This document shows, in pieces, positions 1-9,769 of a DNA stretch of 64,000 nucleotides. A program made the translations under genes and the position numbers. Under the pieces are notes generated by a model, which did not search any database, was not told the origin of the DNA, and saw only the letters and a list, made by a program, of their open reading frames with translations. The number at the start of each line of letters is the position of its first letter. Within the stretch, counting starts at the first letter, position 1. Source of the DNA: Perca fluviatilis (taxonomy: Eukaryota > Chordata > Actinopteri > Perciformes > Percidae); assembly GCF_010015445.1 (NCBI RefSeq), contig NC_053120.1, positions 6,649,614 through 6,713,613 on the forward strand. Direction: 5' to 3'.

Positions 1-261
1 GTTTGGGGTGGATGGGTGGGCATTAACACGCAGGACTGTCAGGCCAGGGAGCGGAGTTCGCATCCCGGGGAAAACAAAATACTTTCACCTGGAAATGTGT
101 GTTTCTTGGGAGTGTTTTAATACAAACCACAAGGTTTTCCTAAACTTAACTAGTCGTTTCGGTGCCTAAACTTTACTTTCCTCGCCACATTACGCTCACT
201 TTTTCTTGCCTAAACTTAGCTCGCGGTGCTCTGTACCCGGCTTACAGTCACCTATTCTCGG
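1..261. repeat. Fragment of a dispersed fish repeat (TAAAC-rich, minisatellite-associated)
   Basis: A GGGTGGATGGGTGG segment followed by repeated CCTAAACTTAACTAGTCG / GTGCCTAAACTTTAC units resembles the interior of the element at 33831-35716. It is interrupted at 262 by a hAT element, and related sequence may resume after 1116. No coding potential seen. Confidence 0.45.
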
Positions 262-1116
262 TAGGGATGCACCAAATCTAGATTTTTGGGGTTCGGCCGA
301 ATACCGAATCCACTGGTTAAGATTCTGCTGAAACCGAATACCGAATCCTACTCCCATCCTCAGTCCATTAACACAGTTAACACATTAATGAAGTAAACAA
401 TGTCCCTACCTCTAAAATAATTAAATGTAACAACTTAAAGTCGAATTCACACGTTCTTTTCACATCGTAGGAAAGCACATCGCTATCGCCAGATGACAAA
501 TTTCCGCTAACCAGTGTATGATGAAGGCATGGTGGGTGGGTGAAATTAGAAAGCTAACGTTAGCTAACGAGCAGCAACCGGCCGTTCGGTCGCTCTGCTC
601 CCACTGTAGGGAGACCGTTAACACAAGTGTTTAGTTGTGACTGTCCTTCCTTTGCCGTACCTGAAGTTGCTGCATTTTGGCTGCTGTCTGTAGATTCCTT
701 CATGCACAACTCGTATTTTTTGGGATGTTTTATACGCAAATGTTCTAACGACGGTGATGTTGTGTATTGTTTAGGGTCCTCGCCACCGTGAGACAAATCG
801 GCATTGCAAATTGAACATGTAGCTGGACTTGAATGACCTTCTTCTGACTGAAAGTACTGCCAAACAACACTTTTTCTGCTCCCGAGTTCCATTTCCACTT
901 TCTCACAGCCTACTGCATTGAACGCTCCACCTACGTAAACACCTTCCTGTAATCAACGGCGGCGTCATTACGTTGACCAGCGTAGCGCGCGTAGTGCAAG
1001 CGTAGGGTTCGGTTCGGTGGAAAGACATTTTTAAGGTTCGGCAGAAACCCAACCCCGTCAAAAAGCCCAATATTCGGCCGAATCCGAAGCCGAATCCTGA
1101 ATTCGGTGCATCCCTA
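262..1116 (-). mobile_element. hAT-superfamily element, internally deleted, keeping a BED zinc-finger start
   Basis: Terminal inverted repeats TAGGGATGCACC at 262 and GGTGCATCCCTA ending at 1116 match the hAT pattern. Subterminal GGCCGAATACCGAATCC-type repeats occur at both ends. Candidate flanks (attctcgg and attcggac) are only approximate 8-bp duplications. It is about 855 bp, far too short for a complete transposase. Confidence 0.75.
560..898 (-). pseudogene. N-terminal fragment of a hAT transposase: BED-type zinc finger
   Basis: The 112-residue reading frame starts MEMELGSRKSVVWQYF and contains CSIC (about residue 28) and, further on, LEHLRIKHPKKY. This gives the aromatic W..F, C-x2-C and H-x4-H pattern of a BED zinc finger, the DNA-binding domain at the N terminus of many hAT transposases and ZBED proteins. 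No RNase-H catalytic domain or hAT dimerisation domain follows; the reading frame leaves the domain and stops near the opposite terminus. It sits on the minus strand inside the 262-1116 element, as expected for a deletion derivative. Confidence 0.7.
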
Positions 1117-2480
1117 ATTCGGACCATGCAGAGCACCGTAGCCGGTGTCCCAGAGCTCTGTAGCGGCTAAACACATCTACTAACTGCCACTGATACGACC
1201 GAGCTGTGACGGGGGTCTTAAACAGCTAGCAACTGCTGATTTACAAATACCACCTTGATTGTTTGGAATAGGCCAAGATTAAACACAGGAATAACTAGAG
1301 TAATTCATTATGCAACAAAGAAATACATAATAGATATATTTAAAATATATATGAATACATTTCATTTTTTTCTTCTTCTGCCTCTTTCCTTTTAATAACC
1401 CATTTGCATTTAAAGGGTCACATGTGAATTAAAGCTTTTTATAGACATCTCTATTCTGCTCTAAGTCCACTTTTAATCAATTCAGATACATAGAAAAGTT
1501 CCTCTTCTCCCATGAGAAGAAAGGCTTTTATTGCTCCCCTCTCCACCCTGCAAGAATTACAACTTTCATAGCCATATGCTCGTTCAATTACTTATCAGCA
1601 TTAGTGCTCGTAAATTTGTCATTAAAGCACACATGCGGGGCCTAATACAGTTGTCTTTACAGGGGTTTGTGTGGCTTACGTCTCTAGAGTGTGAAATTAA
1701 TTTGCAGAAGAGTGGATGAGGGTGATCTTTGGGTATTATTTAAAATTTGTATGTCATCTGCACCTGTGGGACTGTGATCTATACTTCTATCATGAAGGGC
1801 ATATCACTCCCAGACTGTCACACGAAGTAGTCACAAAGGGGGCAGCTGGCCAATGTTAAATCTGCATAATTTAGCACCGGAAAAGGTTAACTCCCGTCTC
1901 ATGTGCAGCTTCAAACATATCTCCCAGAGTAGTTTATATTTCCATGTTCTCCTTTATACTTCAGCCAAGAACGCAGCGACAGCTGAGACATGTGACGGGA
2001 GTGAAGTTGACACGTGGATGAGCAAGACTGAGAAATGAAAAAGTCTCAAAAGAAGTTGGCTGCATGATGAAGCCCCAATGATAAATAACCCTAATGATAA
2101 ATAATAATCATAAATCATGTCCGTCTGTTGTCGTGCTCAGAGAGAAGCGGCCCGGGGGACCGCAGCTGATGTATCCGTCACAATAAACAGAGATGAGTTT
2201 ACCCATAATGGGCCCACGAGACGTAGCTTTTAGTGAGAAACCACTGATCGATCCCCCACCGGCTGCAGGTTTTCTGTTAATCTCCTACGTTGTGTACCAC
2301 ATGCGTGCTGCAGTCACTGATTTGCAACCTTAATATTGGCACTTTGAGGGAAATGCATTCGCCTCCCGAAAGCTCCATTTATGTCTTTACCGCAGATCCA
2401 CAGCTGCACAAACATGTCCTTACCGTGCTGTGCTGTGAGGAAACAACTCTCACGACTGGAAAAAAGGGAAGTTCTCCGCG
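1117..2480. other. Intergenic, no gene recognised
   Basis: AT-rich sequence with only short chance reading frames on both strands. No splice-compatible coding exon, RNA gene or clear repeat boundary was recognised by eye. Confidence 0.5.
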
Positions 2481-2489
2481 CTTCTGCAG

Positions 2490-2685
2490 ACCACAATAAT
2501 CCGGTGCAACCAAGGCAGGACACAACAGTATAAAATAGCAAAAAATCTGAGTCTCTGATGAAGATGTGATCTTACAGCGAAACTTTAGTCACTGTTATGC
2601 ACCTTAACTAATAAAACCCATTAAGTAAGAAGACATCTGTGTTGCACCGGCAAATTTTTTGCTATTTTAAACTCTCACGACTGAT
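2490..2685. repeat. Dispersed repeat with inverted ends
   Basis: CCGGTGCAAC with AAAATAGCAAAAAAT near 2500-2550 reappears inverted as GTTGCACCGG and ATTTTTTGCTATTTT near 2643-2680. This flanks a segment with GATGAAGATGTGATC and TTATGCACCTTAACTAATAA, typical of a short fish transposable element. Confidence 0.5.
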
Positions 2686-2879
2686 ATGTGACATCTGCCA
2701 AATGTCAGTGTCACATGTAGAAAGCATTCAGAGAACACAGACGCCTGACTGTGTTGTACAGAAACATGTTTGGAAGTTTTTGGCCACACTATAGCGGCAT
2801 GGCTTCGTGCAGAGCAACGTCGATGGCAAACCATTTTGGTTCAGACTAAAATATTTCAACCATTATAAGAAGGCCTGCC

Positions 2880-3080
2880 GTGACATTTTGCACAGACATT
2901 CAAGGTGCCCAGAGGATACATCCTACTGACTTTGGTCATCCCTTGACTTTTTATCTAGCGCCATCATGAGGTTGACATTTGTAATTCGGAGTACAATATC
3001 TTGACAACTATTGAAAGGAATAACGGAAAGTTTGCTACAGATGTTGGTCTCTAGAAGATACGTTTTTTTGTTGATCCCTT
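2880..3080. repeat. Dispersed teleost repeat (segment with CATCATGAGGTTGACATTTG)
   Basis: Contains AGAGGATACATCCTACTGAC and GCGCCATCATGAGGTTGAC, motifs of a very common percomorph interspersed repeat. Another part of that repeat appears to lie at 32330-32600. Recognition is from general familiarity with fish genomes. Confidence 0.5.
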
Positions 3081-3235
3081 TAATGTTCAACGAGCAACAT
3101 CATGGAGGTTAAAAATTGTTTTTCAATTTGGGAGCTGAAAATGTCTTAACAATTCTACATCAAACTAAAGATAAGATAAAAATAAATTAATGAATAAAAA
3201 AATAAATTGTCAACGGGAAGGCTGATGTTGCCTCT

Positions 3236-3671
3236 AGTCTCGCCAGACCTTCCTCCACAGCGCTGCGGAGGAAGGTTTGCCTAGTGAGTCCAAACAGCAT
3301 TCCGAAATGGGAGAAAAACATGCTCTAGTTTACTGGCATTTCTTTAAACCAATCACAATTGTCTTGGGCGGCGCTAAGCGTCAGACGAAGCCCTGGTGCT
3401 GCTGCAAAATAGCCTCGGGAAGGAACGTGTTTTGGTGGAACACGTGTACGTTCAACCAAAGTGGAAAAAAAGTTGCTTTAGTCGTGCAACAGAAAACTCT
3501 GATTGGACAGATAGTCTAGCTAGCTGTCTGGATTTACCCTGCAGAGATCTGAGGAGCAGTTAACCATAGTCCTCAGAAATCTACCGGAGTTTAGAACGCC
3601 AACACAAAGAAAGAGGAAAGTGACGGACATCCGGCCGAAAAGAAGGAAGAGGTACATCGTGGATATAGACT
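3236..3671 (+). mobile_element. AGTCT-family nonautonomous element, full copy A
   Basis: Starts AGTCTCGCCAGACC and ends GATATAGACT, giving 5-bp inverted termini. The interior carries the shared landmarks: CAGCGCTGCGGAGGAAGG, ACCAATCACAATTGTCTTGG, GCTAGCTGTCTGGATTTACC and CTGAGGAGCAGTTAACC. Flanking 11-mers match at only 6 of 11 positions, so this is an old insertion. No coding capacity seen. Confidence 0.85.
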
Positions 3672-3813
3672 ATAATGCCAGAAACAGGAGTTATAAGGGA
3701 AAAGGTATAAAGGGTTGTGTAAAGGACAGCATAGATGAAAACTAAAACATTTCTTTCCTATTTCAGGGCCAAACTTTTCTCCAAATGTCATGGAAATCTG
3801 TTAAGTAGTTTAG

Positions 3814-4632
3814 TTAAAGGGTAACTACTGTTTATTTTTTTTCAACCTGGACCCTATTTTATTATGTTTTTGTGTGTAAGTGACCGATAGGAACAACAAT
3901 CTTTGAAATTGGTCCAGTATTAAGCGTGAGTGCTGTAACCGGCAGTCACAGAGTGACTGACAACATTATAGAAATGATCCCTTCAGAGATAGACCTTTTT
4001 AAAACCTCTTTGAGACCTTTCTGTTTAACCAGAAACAGCTCTGAAGTCGCTAGCACTAAACCCACCAGACTCCATTTAAAAAAAACAATACTTTTAGCGT
4101 GTATAGAGACAACATATTTTCACATGTAAATCGGTAAACTATCTGTTCATTTCAACCAAAACTAGAGTTGTGATGGTTGGAAAAGTGGAAAGATGACGTC
4201 TTTTCACATTTTTATTATTTTTCTGTCGACTTTGATTGAAATGTATTTTACCATGCTAAAATTACTGTTTATTTACATGGAATCTTGGCGCTTTAAGCGA
4301 ACGCAATTTCGCAGATGTTTTATGTTTAAAAAAAGAATCTTACTCTTTAACAGAAAGGTCGACCTCCTTAGAAATCCTTTCCATAATGTTGTCAGACACT
4401 TAGAACATTAATCTGAGCCTGTCAGTGGCCAAACGAGCACTTTTGTGAAGGTGAATACTAGCTGCATAATGGCCCCATTAACTTACATTGTAGCTTGTTT
4501 CTCCGCTGCCGACTGCAGCAATCTCGTTTAATACTGGATCAATGTCAAAGATTGTTGTTCCCATCAGTCACTTAGACACAAAAACATAGGAAAATAGGGT
4601 CCAGGTTGAAAAAAACGGTAGTTACCCTTTAA
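3814..4632. mobile_element. TTAA-target nonautonomous element with long inverted repeats
   Basis: Flanked by TTAA at 3814-3817 and 4629-4632. The first roughly 100 bp (AGGGTAACTACTGTTT, then CAACCTGGACCCTATTTT) recur inverted at the right end (AAAATAGGGTCCAGGTTG, then GTAGTTACCC). TTAA duplication is characteristic of piggyBac and Kolobok families. No transposase remains. Confidence 0.8.
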
Positions 4633-5339
4633 GATATCCAGATAAGTATTATTCCAGACTTTTGAATCACTGCCCACATCTCAGATTTGTTGAGTAATTC
4701 AATGAATGAATGAAGTGAAACAAATCGGCAGTTTAAGTTGATTAAGAGGCTCAGTAACTAATAGATAAACCACCATAAACACAATAATTTACAGCGTAAA
4801 TGTGCAAACAGCCTGAAATGGGGGTGGGGGGTTTGGGAATGATACTTCCTGGACACAAGAAATAAAGAATCACAAGTGTTTGGTATACTGTTGTGATGTT
4901 GTGAGCTGTTATGCACATTAACATATTGTGACATGCTCTTGAATTTGATGCTGCACCTTAAATAGCAAATCATCTTAATGAATGGCAGCCACCCTAATGG
5001 AAAGAATTGTGAACAGTGTTGACGTACTTGGAGATAATGATGACTAATGTGAGGCTCCTTAGTGTTCAATTACGGGACATCATCAGAAAGGGAGGAAACA
5101 CGCACGGTTCGGCTCGCTCATCATATTAGACAGAGACCTCTGAAACTCTATGGCAACCGTAACCACACAGAAAGCTCAAATCTTTAGAGAAGCAACATGT
5201 AAACAGAAGAGATCAATGAGCCTCTCTGAAAATGCACGAGAGTCAAGCTTTAGATGAGGCTATAATCAGGAGGCAGCCATCTGTCTCCAACCGTATATGC
5301 TCATTAAACCCTGCTTACAAGAGACGCTGAACGCAAGCC

Positions 5340-6285
5340 CTGGAAGAAGTATTCAGATCCTTTACCTACGTCAAAGTACTAATACCACACTGTAAAAATA
5401 CTCCATTACAAGTAAAAGTCCTGCATTGAAAAGGTTACTTGAGCTAAAGTATGTAAGTATCCTCAGGACAATGTACTTGAAGTATTAAAAGTAAAAGTAG
5501 GCTACTCAATGCAGAAGGAATCCTCACATTTTAGAGACTGGAAACGATCCAAACTGTCACTCAACTAAGTGTTTACTCGTCCAGTCATTTCAACTTCAGA
5601 CTTGCAGTTGGGTAGTTTGGGTAGTTTATGATAAAACATCGTATTTTATAAACTACATGTATTTTGTGTGGAAAACTCCTAACTTGTAAAGTAACTAGTA
5701 ACTTCAACTGTCAGATCAATGTAGTGCAGAGTAAAAAGTTCAATATTTCTCTCTGAGATGTGGTTAAGTAGAAGTAGAAAGGTAGACTGGGTGAACCCAG
5801 CCCGATCTGCCGGCGATTTGATTTCACCCTGCAGCTCAGGCTGGAAACCTGTACGTTTACCTATCCTGCTGCCGTTACAAATCTGCGGGGACCAATCACA
5901 AACTGGCTTATCCACCTGGCGCGCTATTGGCGGGTTTAACACGATGACGATAGAGAAGCGACCAAGCAGCTTTTTGTTTACATTCAACATGGCGGCCACC
6001 GAAGCGCAGCAACCCGTTGATGCCGCTATCGCTGCTACGTCACCCGGATCGTTGGTCTGATTGGTTGAGGGACTATCCAATTGCGTACAGAGTCATTTGA
6101 ACTATGCCCGTTGATCACGCCTCTTGTGCAGTAGAAACTACAGAGCAGACTCCCCAGACTAATGTTCAATCTTAAAAAGATTGAGCTTGGTCTGGTGATA
6201 GCCAGGCTAGTAGAAAGGGGCATGAAAAGAAAAGACTGTACTTGAGTAAATGTACTTAGTTACATTCCTGTGAGGCTGTAACACA
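5340..6285. repeat. Dispersed fish repeat (TATTCAGATCCTTTAC type), interrupted
   Basis: The left part has AGAAGTATTCAGATCCTTTA and ACTCCATTACAAGTAAAAG; the right part has GTACTTGAGTAAATGTACTT. These are the two ends of a very common teleost interspersed repeat. It is split by the AGACTGG element at 5784-6208. Confidence 0.6.
5784..6208 (+). mobile_element. AGNCTGG-type nonautonomous element with 11-bp duplication and promoter-like interior
   Basis: Ends are AGACTGG and CCAGGCT (inverted, one mismatch). Flanks are agtagaaaggt (5773-5783) and agtagaaaggg (6209-6219), 10 of 11 identical, lying inside an older repeat. The interior has GACCAATCAC and GATTGGTTG CCAAT boxes and an AACATGGCGGCC YY1-like site that also starts a short reading frame (MAATEAQQPVDAAIAATSPG) at 5990. 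The encoded peptide is not recognised. Confidence 0.75.
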
Positions 6286-6701
6286 AGAGTGGCTAAGGTA
6301 CAGGGTTCACCGCAACAAGAGTCTTGTTTTATTGAGTGCCACAATCCCCGTTTTGGTTTTACTTTTATTTTGTGTACACTGGATCGCTAAAAAACATGTG
6401 GACAAATATTTAGAGATCAGAGTTTTTTTAAAAATGTTTTTAGTATACGGTTTTAAATTTTTTATTTCTATTTATTCTTTTTTGCTTGTTCATTTTACTG
6501 TTATTCGGTCTTATATTTAATAAGCTACAGTATGTGTCCCTGTTTGAGAGTTCAAAAGGAGGACCCAAAAGCAGGAGACCAGTCAGGCAAGGTCGGCAGA
6601 ACAAAAAGCAAGCTTTCAGAAATATATGGCTGAATCCCATAGAAAACAAGATTACTAGAGAAACTCTGAGAGCCGGGAAGAAATGCAGACAAGCAGACAC
6701 T

Positions 6702-7143
6702 GAGGCTCCGTTTACACGAAGGGAAGACGCAGATATTTTCCTGCGGCTTGGCCTCTCATTTACACGAAAACCCCGTTTTTATCACAGAAAACGATTATTT
6801 CGTGGAGTTTTTGGAAAACTTGGTTCACACGTTTGCATGTAAACTGAGACAAACGGAGGTTTAGGCAGCCGAGAGAGAGAAAGAGGACGTGATTGGTTGC
6901 TGTTGTTGCTATTGTCTGGATTCTGATTGGTTAATGTGGGCTTGAGCTTCTCGTTACACCGCCACCTACAGGTCTGGCGTGCTCTTGACGGCATTGACGG
7001 CATATATACACACATATAATACACATAAACGTATAAACATATACATATAAACAAACACTTTTCAGAAAATGGAGAGGTTGAAATGGAGAGGTTGAAATGT
7101 CTGTTTATGAAAATAGCCAGCCACGTGTAAACGTAGCATGAGA
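6702..7143. repeat. Dispersed repeat with inverted GGCTCCGTTTACACG ends
   Basis: GAGGCTCCGTTTACACGA at the left and CACGTGTAAACGTAGC at the right form imperfect inverted ends, typical of a nonautonomous DNA transposon in fish. No target duplication was established. Confidence 0.5.
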
Positions 7144-7164
7144 CAAGAGAACGCTTCATATACT

Positions 7165-7166
7165 AT

Positions 7167-7199
<33 letters not shown>

Positions 7200-7229
7200 C
7201 ACACACAACACACACACACACACACACAC
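7165..7229. repeat. (CA)n microsatellite
   Basis: About 65 bp of CA repeat with two interruptions. Long reading frames across it are repeat artefacts. Confidence 0.95.
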
Positions 7230-7333
7230 GGAAAGGAGGGCGGTAATGAGGGACAGGTGAAAGACATTAAGGGCGAGGCAGACAATCACAAAGGCGGGAA
7301 AACACAAGGCAGGAAGTAAAGAAAACATGGCAC

Positions 7334-7406
7334 AAATTACGCCTACGCATCGAGGTGTTGACATGTGTCATGTCAGAAGAAACACCTCAATGCGTAGGCG
7401 TAATTT
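7334..7406. repeat. Fold-back: 26-bp inverted arms with one mismatch
   Basis: The arm at 7334-7359 (AAATTACGCCTACGCAT, then CGAGGTGTT) is the reverse complement of 7381-7406 except for one base. The 21-nt loop itself contains GACATG/CATGTC. Confidence 0.85.
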
Positions 7407-7479
7407 ACAGGGGGATGGGGGGGGTTACAACCTGCCAACAATCAAAACTGGCCAGTGCAACCCCTCACCCCCAAATATC

Positions 7480-7620
7480 TAATAATAATTTCCTTTACAT
7501 AATTAAAGAGATTTTCACCATAAATTGATGCAGAAAATACACAAATTCAAATTCACAAATTCACCAGAATGCAGGAAATTAAGTGTTTGATATGCTTAGA
7601 ATTTCCGCCAATGTTGTATG
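7480..7620. repeat. Interspersed repeat shared with 52840-52970
   Basis: ATAATTTCCTTTACATAA, AAATTGATGCAGAAAA and TTCACCAGAATGCAGGAAAT recur in the same order and strand at 52844-52945 with scattered differences. No coding potential. Confidence 0.7.
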
Positions 7621-8100
7621 CAACATTGTATGAACGCAACACAATTACATTGGTGGCAATCAGTGCAGCAGCAGTAAATACAAAATAAAAATAAGACAAA
7701 AAAAACAAAAGATACAAAACACAAGTTAAAAGGCATTTCTCATAGTACTAATGGGAGTCTTTGCTGAATTTTCTTTTTAAGTGTTATAGAGCTTTCATGA
7801 CAGTAGTCCTTAGCAGCTACAGGTTGTGTTTGTGCATGGAGATGGGGGCTTAAATAAGCCTCAAACTATGGTGTTGTCATAGCCTGGATACCAGCTGAAC
7901 TTAGCCCCGCCCACAGCATTTGAGGTCGGGAAGTTCGGTCTGGACTTGATCCGTTGTGGATCAACTATGCTCGAACCAGAGCTGTTCGGACCAATCAAAT
8001 TGTCAGGGCGGGCTTTATACGATGACGGACAGATCCTAAACAGTAATGTAATCAACCACGTCACCAAAGAGCGCTTGGGTTGAATTCGTTTACAACAAAG

Positions 8101-8237
8101 ATGGCTGCCATTGCGTCTGTTATAGAAGATATCGACAGCGCATTCATTTTAAAAGAGGAACAGAGAACCGGGATCGGAAAGATGTTTTTGCCGTCGTTCC
8201 TACGAGATTCAGCAAAAGTTTAATTTATCAGCTGGCC
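8101..8237 (+). pseudogene. Broken N-terminal start resembling a RecQ-like DNA helicase
   Basis: Block 1 (from ATG 8101) reads MAAIASVIEDIDSAF, then ILKEEQRTGI. The Q with I four residues later resembles RecQ motif 0. After a frameshift near 8176, block 2 (8178-8237) reads KDVFAVVPTRFSKSLIYQLA. This matches the DVFAV.PTG.GKS..YQ.. Walker A context of RecQ-like helicases, but with Arg and Ser in place of the two Walker glycines. The usual 10-15 residues between motif 0 and Walker A are mostly missing. This is a dead fragment inside the 7881-8563 element. Identity rests on motif reading only, and a chance match is unlikely but possible. Confidence 0.55.
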
Positions 8238-8274
8238 ACGACGGTCACTAAGATCAACATACGTCACATACTCC

Positions 8275-8442
8275 GTTGCTCTGATTGGTTGTAGGTCTAT
8301 CCGTTGCTCTGATTGGTTGTAGGTCTATCCGTTGCTCTGATTGGTTGTAGGTCTATCCGTTGCTCTGATTGGTTGTAGGTCTATCAGTTGCTCTGATTGG
8401 TTGTAGGTCTATCCGTTGCTCTGATTGGTTGTAGGTCTATCC
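8275..8442 (+). repeat. Six exact-length 28-bp tandem units, each with a CCAAT box
   Basis: The unit is GTTGCTCTGATTGG followed by TTGTAGGTCTATCC, repeated six times with at most one base difference. Each unit holds GATTGG, the reverse of a CCAATC box. Confidence 0.95.
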
Positions 8443-9348
8443 AATTAAGTGCCGAGGCATTTTCTTTCCTGGTTGGGTTGAAACACGCCCCATAATCCCA
8501 GCCCTAATGGAGCAGCATCAGACTCAGATTCTGACTAGAATCTGAGTATGACCGCGTCAGGCTTGTGTTGTCAGGTCATCAGGACAAAAAATGTGGTTGT
8601 TTTTGTAGTAAAAATTGTTGCAGTGTGAAAAGCATGAGCCTAATGTACGGGTTAGTGCGCAGAGAAGACCTCTTTGATTTGCTCGTCAGTGTTCTGCGTT
8701 CGCCCTGGCTCCTGGCCCCGGCCGGGACTAATGAGCGAGGAGAAAACCGATTTATCATTCTGAAGGATTCCTCTCAGTCAGCGGGGACAGACCTGTTGTT
8801 GCCGGTCCTTGTGAAGACAATGCTGATTGTGTTTCTTTTTTTTAATGATGCTGTTGTTATGAGAGCAGCTCGGGGGCTAGGGCTTTAAGGACAGACACTG
8901 GAAATACTGCAGAGTGCTGTGTTTGGACTCAACAATACACAGCATAAAAAAATATGAAACTTTTCAGTATAGCTAAGCTGAGTGATTCGGATCATATTCA
9001 AGCTGTTTGTTCATTCTAAAACAGGGAGGGATTTTAGCATGACATTTCATTTTCAAGATAAACTTCTGCCCCTGGATACAAAGGCAGCTAGCCTGGCTGA
9101 AGTCTTTTAATAATGAGTCTTCCAACAAAAAGAATTTAACATTTTCTACTGCAAAACCTCTTTCTCTAATCATGATATAAGAGAAACTATAAAACCATGT
9201 GATTTTAATTTCATCTAACTCACAACAATGAATTGTCCTGTCTACCAGTGCCACTATAACGTCTGGTTTCAAGATGGAGTGGTAAAATACATACATTTTT
9301 TACTGCTAACTTATTTCAGTCAATCTTGTGGCCATTTTTTATTTTTTT

Positions 9349-9765
9349 TAACCCTTGGTTTGTCTTCCTGTCGACCATGCAACTTTTTGTTTTTCTGGGT
9401 CAAAATGTAACGTTTTGGTCCAGATGGTTTTGTCACTTTTTTCGACATTATTTTGTCACTTTTTTCCAAATTTTTGTCTTTACTTTTCTGTGCTTTTTTA
9501 TGGGACGTTTTATTTTACGTTTTTGAAACTTTTTCTGACATTTTTGTCGCTGTTTTCAAAGTTCTTTATGAAAAAAAATTCAAATGCTGAATAAAAAACC
9601 AAAATTCAATGAAAGTAGCTGGTCATTTATTTTACTTGTGGAACCATCCACATTATTATTATAATTTTTTTTTTTGACAATTTGGTTGAAAGAAACCCAA
9701 ATTTCTAATATTGAAACTTTTTCAAAAAAGGGTAAAATTTGACCCGAGGACAACAGGAGGGTTAT
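9349..9765. mobile_element. Nonautonomous element with AACCCTT..GTTGTC-type inverted ends, copy 1
   Basis: AACCCTTGGTTTGTCTTCC at the left and GACCCGAGGACAACAGGAGG then GTTAT at the right are imperfect inverted repeats. The interior is rich in TTTTTGTCACTTTTTTC. Related copies are at 35079-35580 and 49829-49998. Confidence 0.65.
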
Positions 9766-9769
9766 GTTT

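Larger units (their letters stand above)
7881..8563 (+). mobile_element. AGCCTGG-type element with 11-bp duplication, promoter-like module and helicase-like gene start
   Basis: Begins AGCCTGGATACC and ends GTCAGGCT (inverted AGCCTG). Flanks are ggtgttgtcat (7870-7880) and tgtgttgtcag (8564-8574), 9 of 11 identical. The interior has CCAAT boxes, a YY1-like AAGATGGCTGCC, a broken helicase-like start (8101-8237) and six tandem 28-bp units (8275-8442). It looks like a deletion derivative that joins the 5' end of a larger element to its right terminus. Confidence 0.7.

Noticed and set aside
3926..4129. LINE-like LFKTSLRPFCL peptide
   Set aside because: It lies in the middle of a TTAA element, with no other reverse-transcriptase signature.
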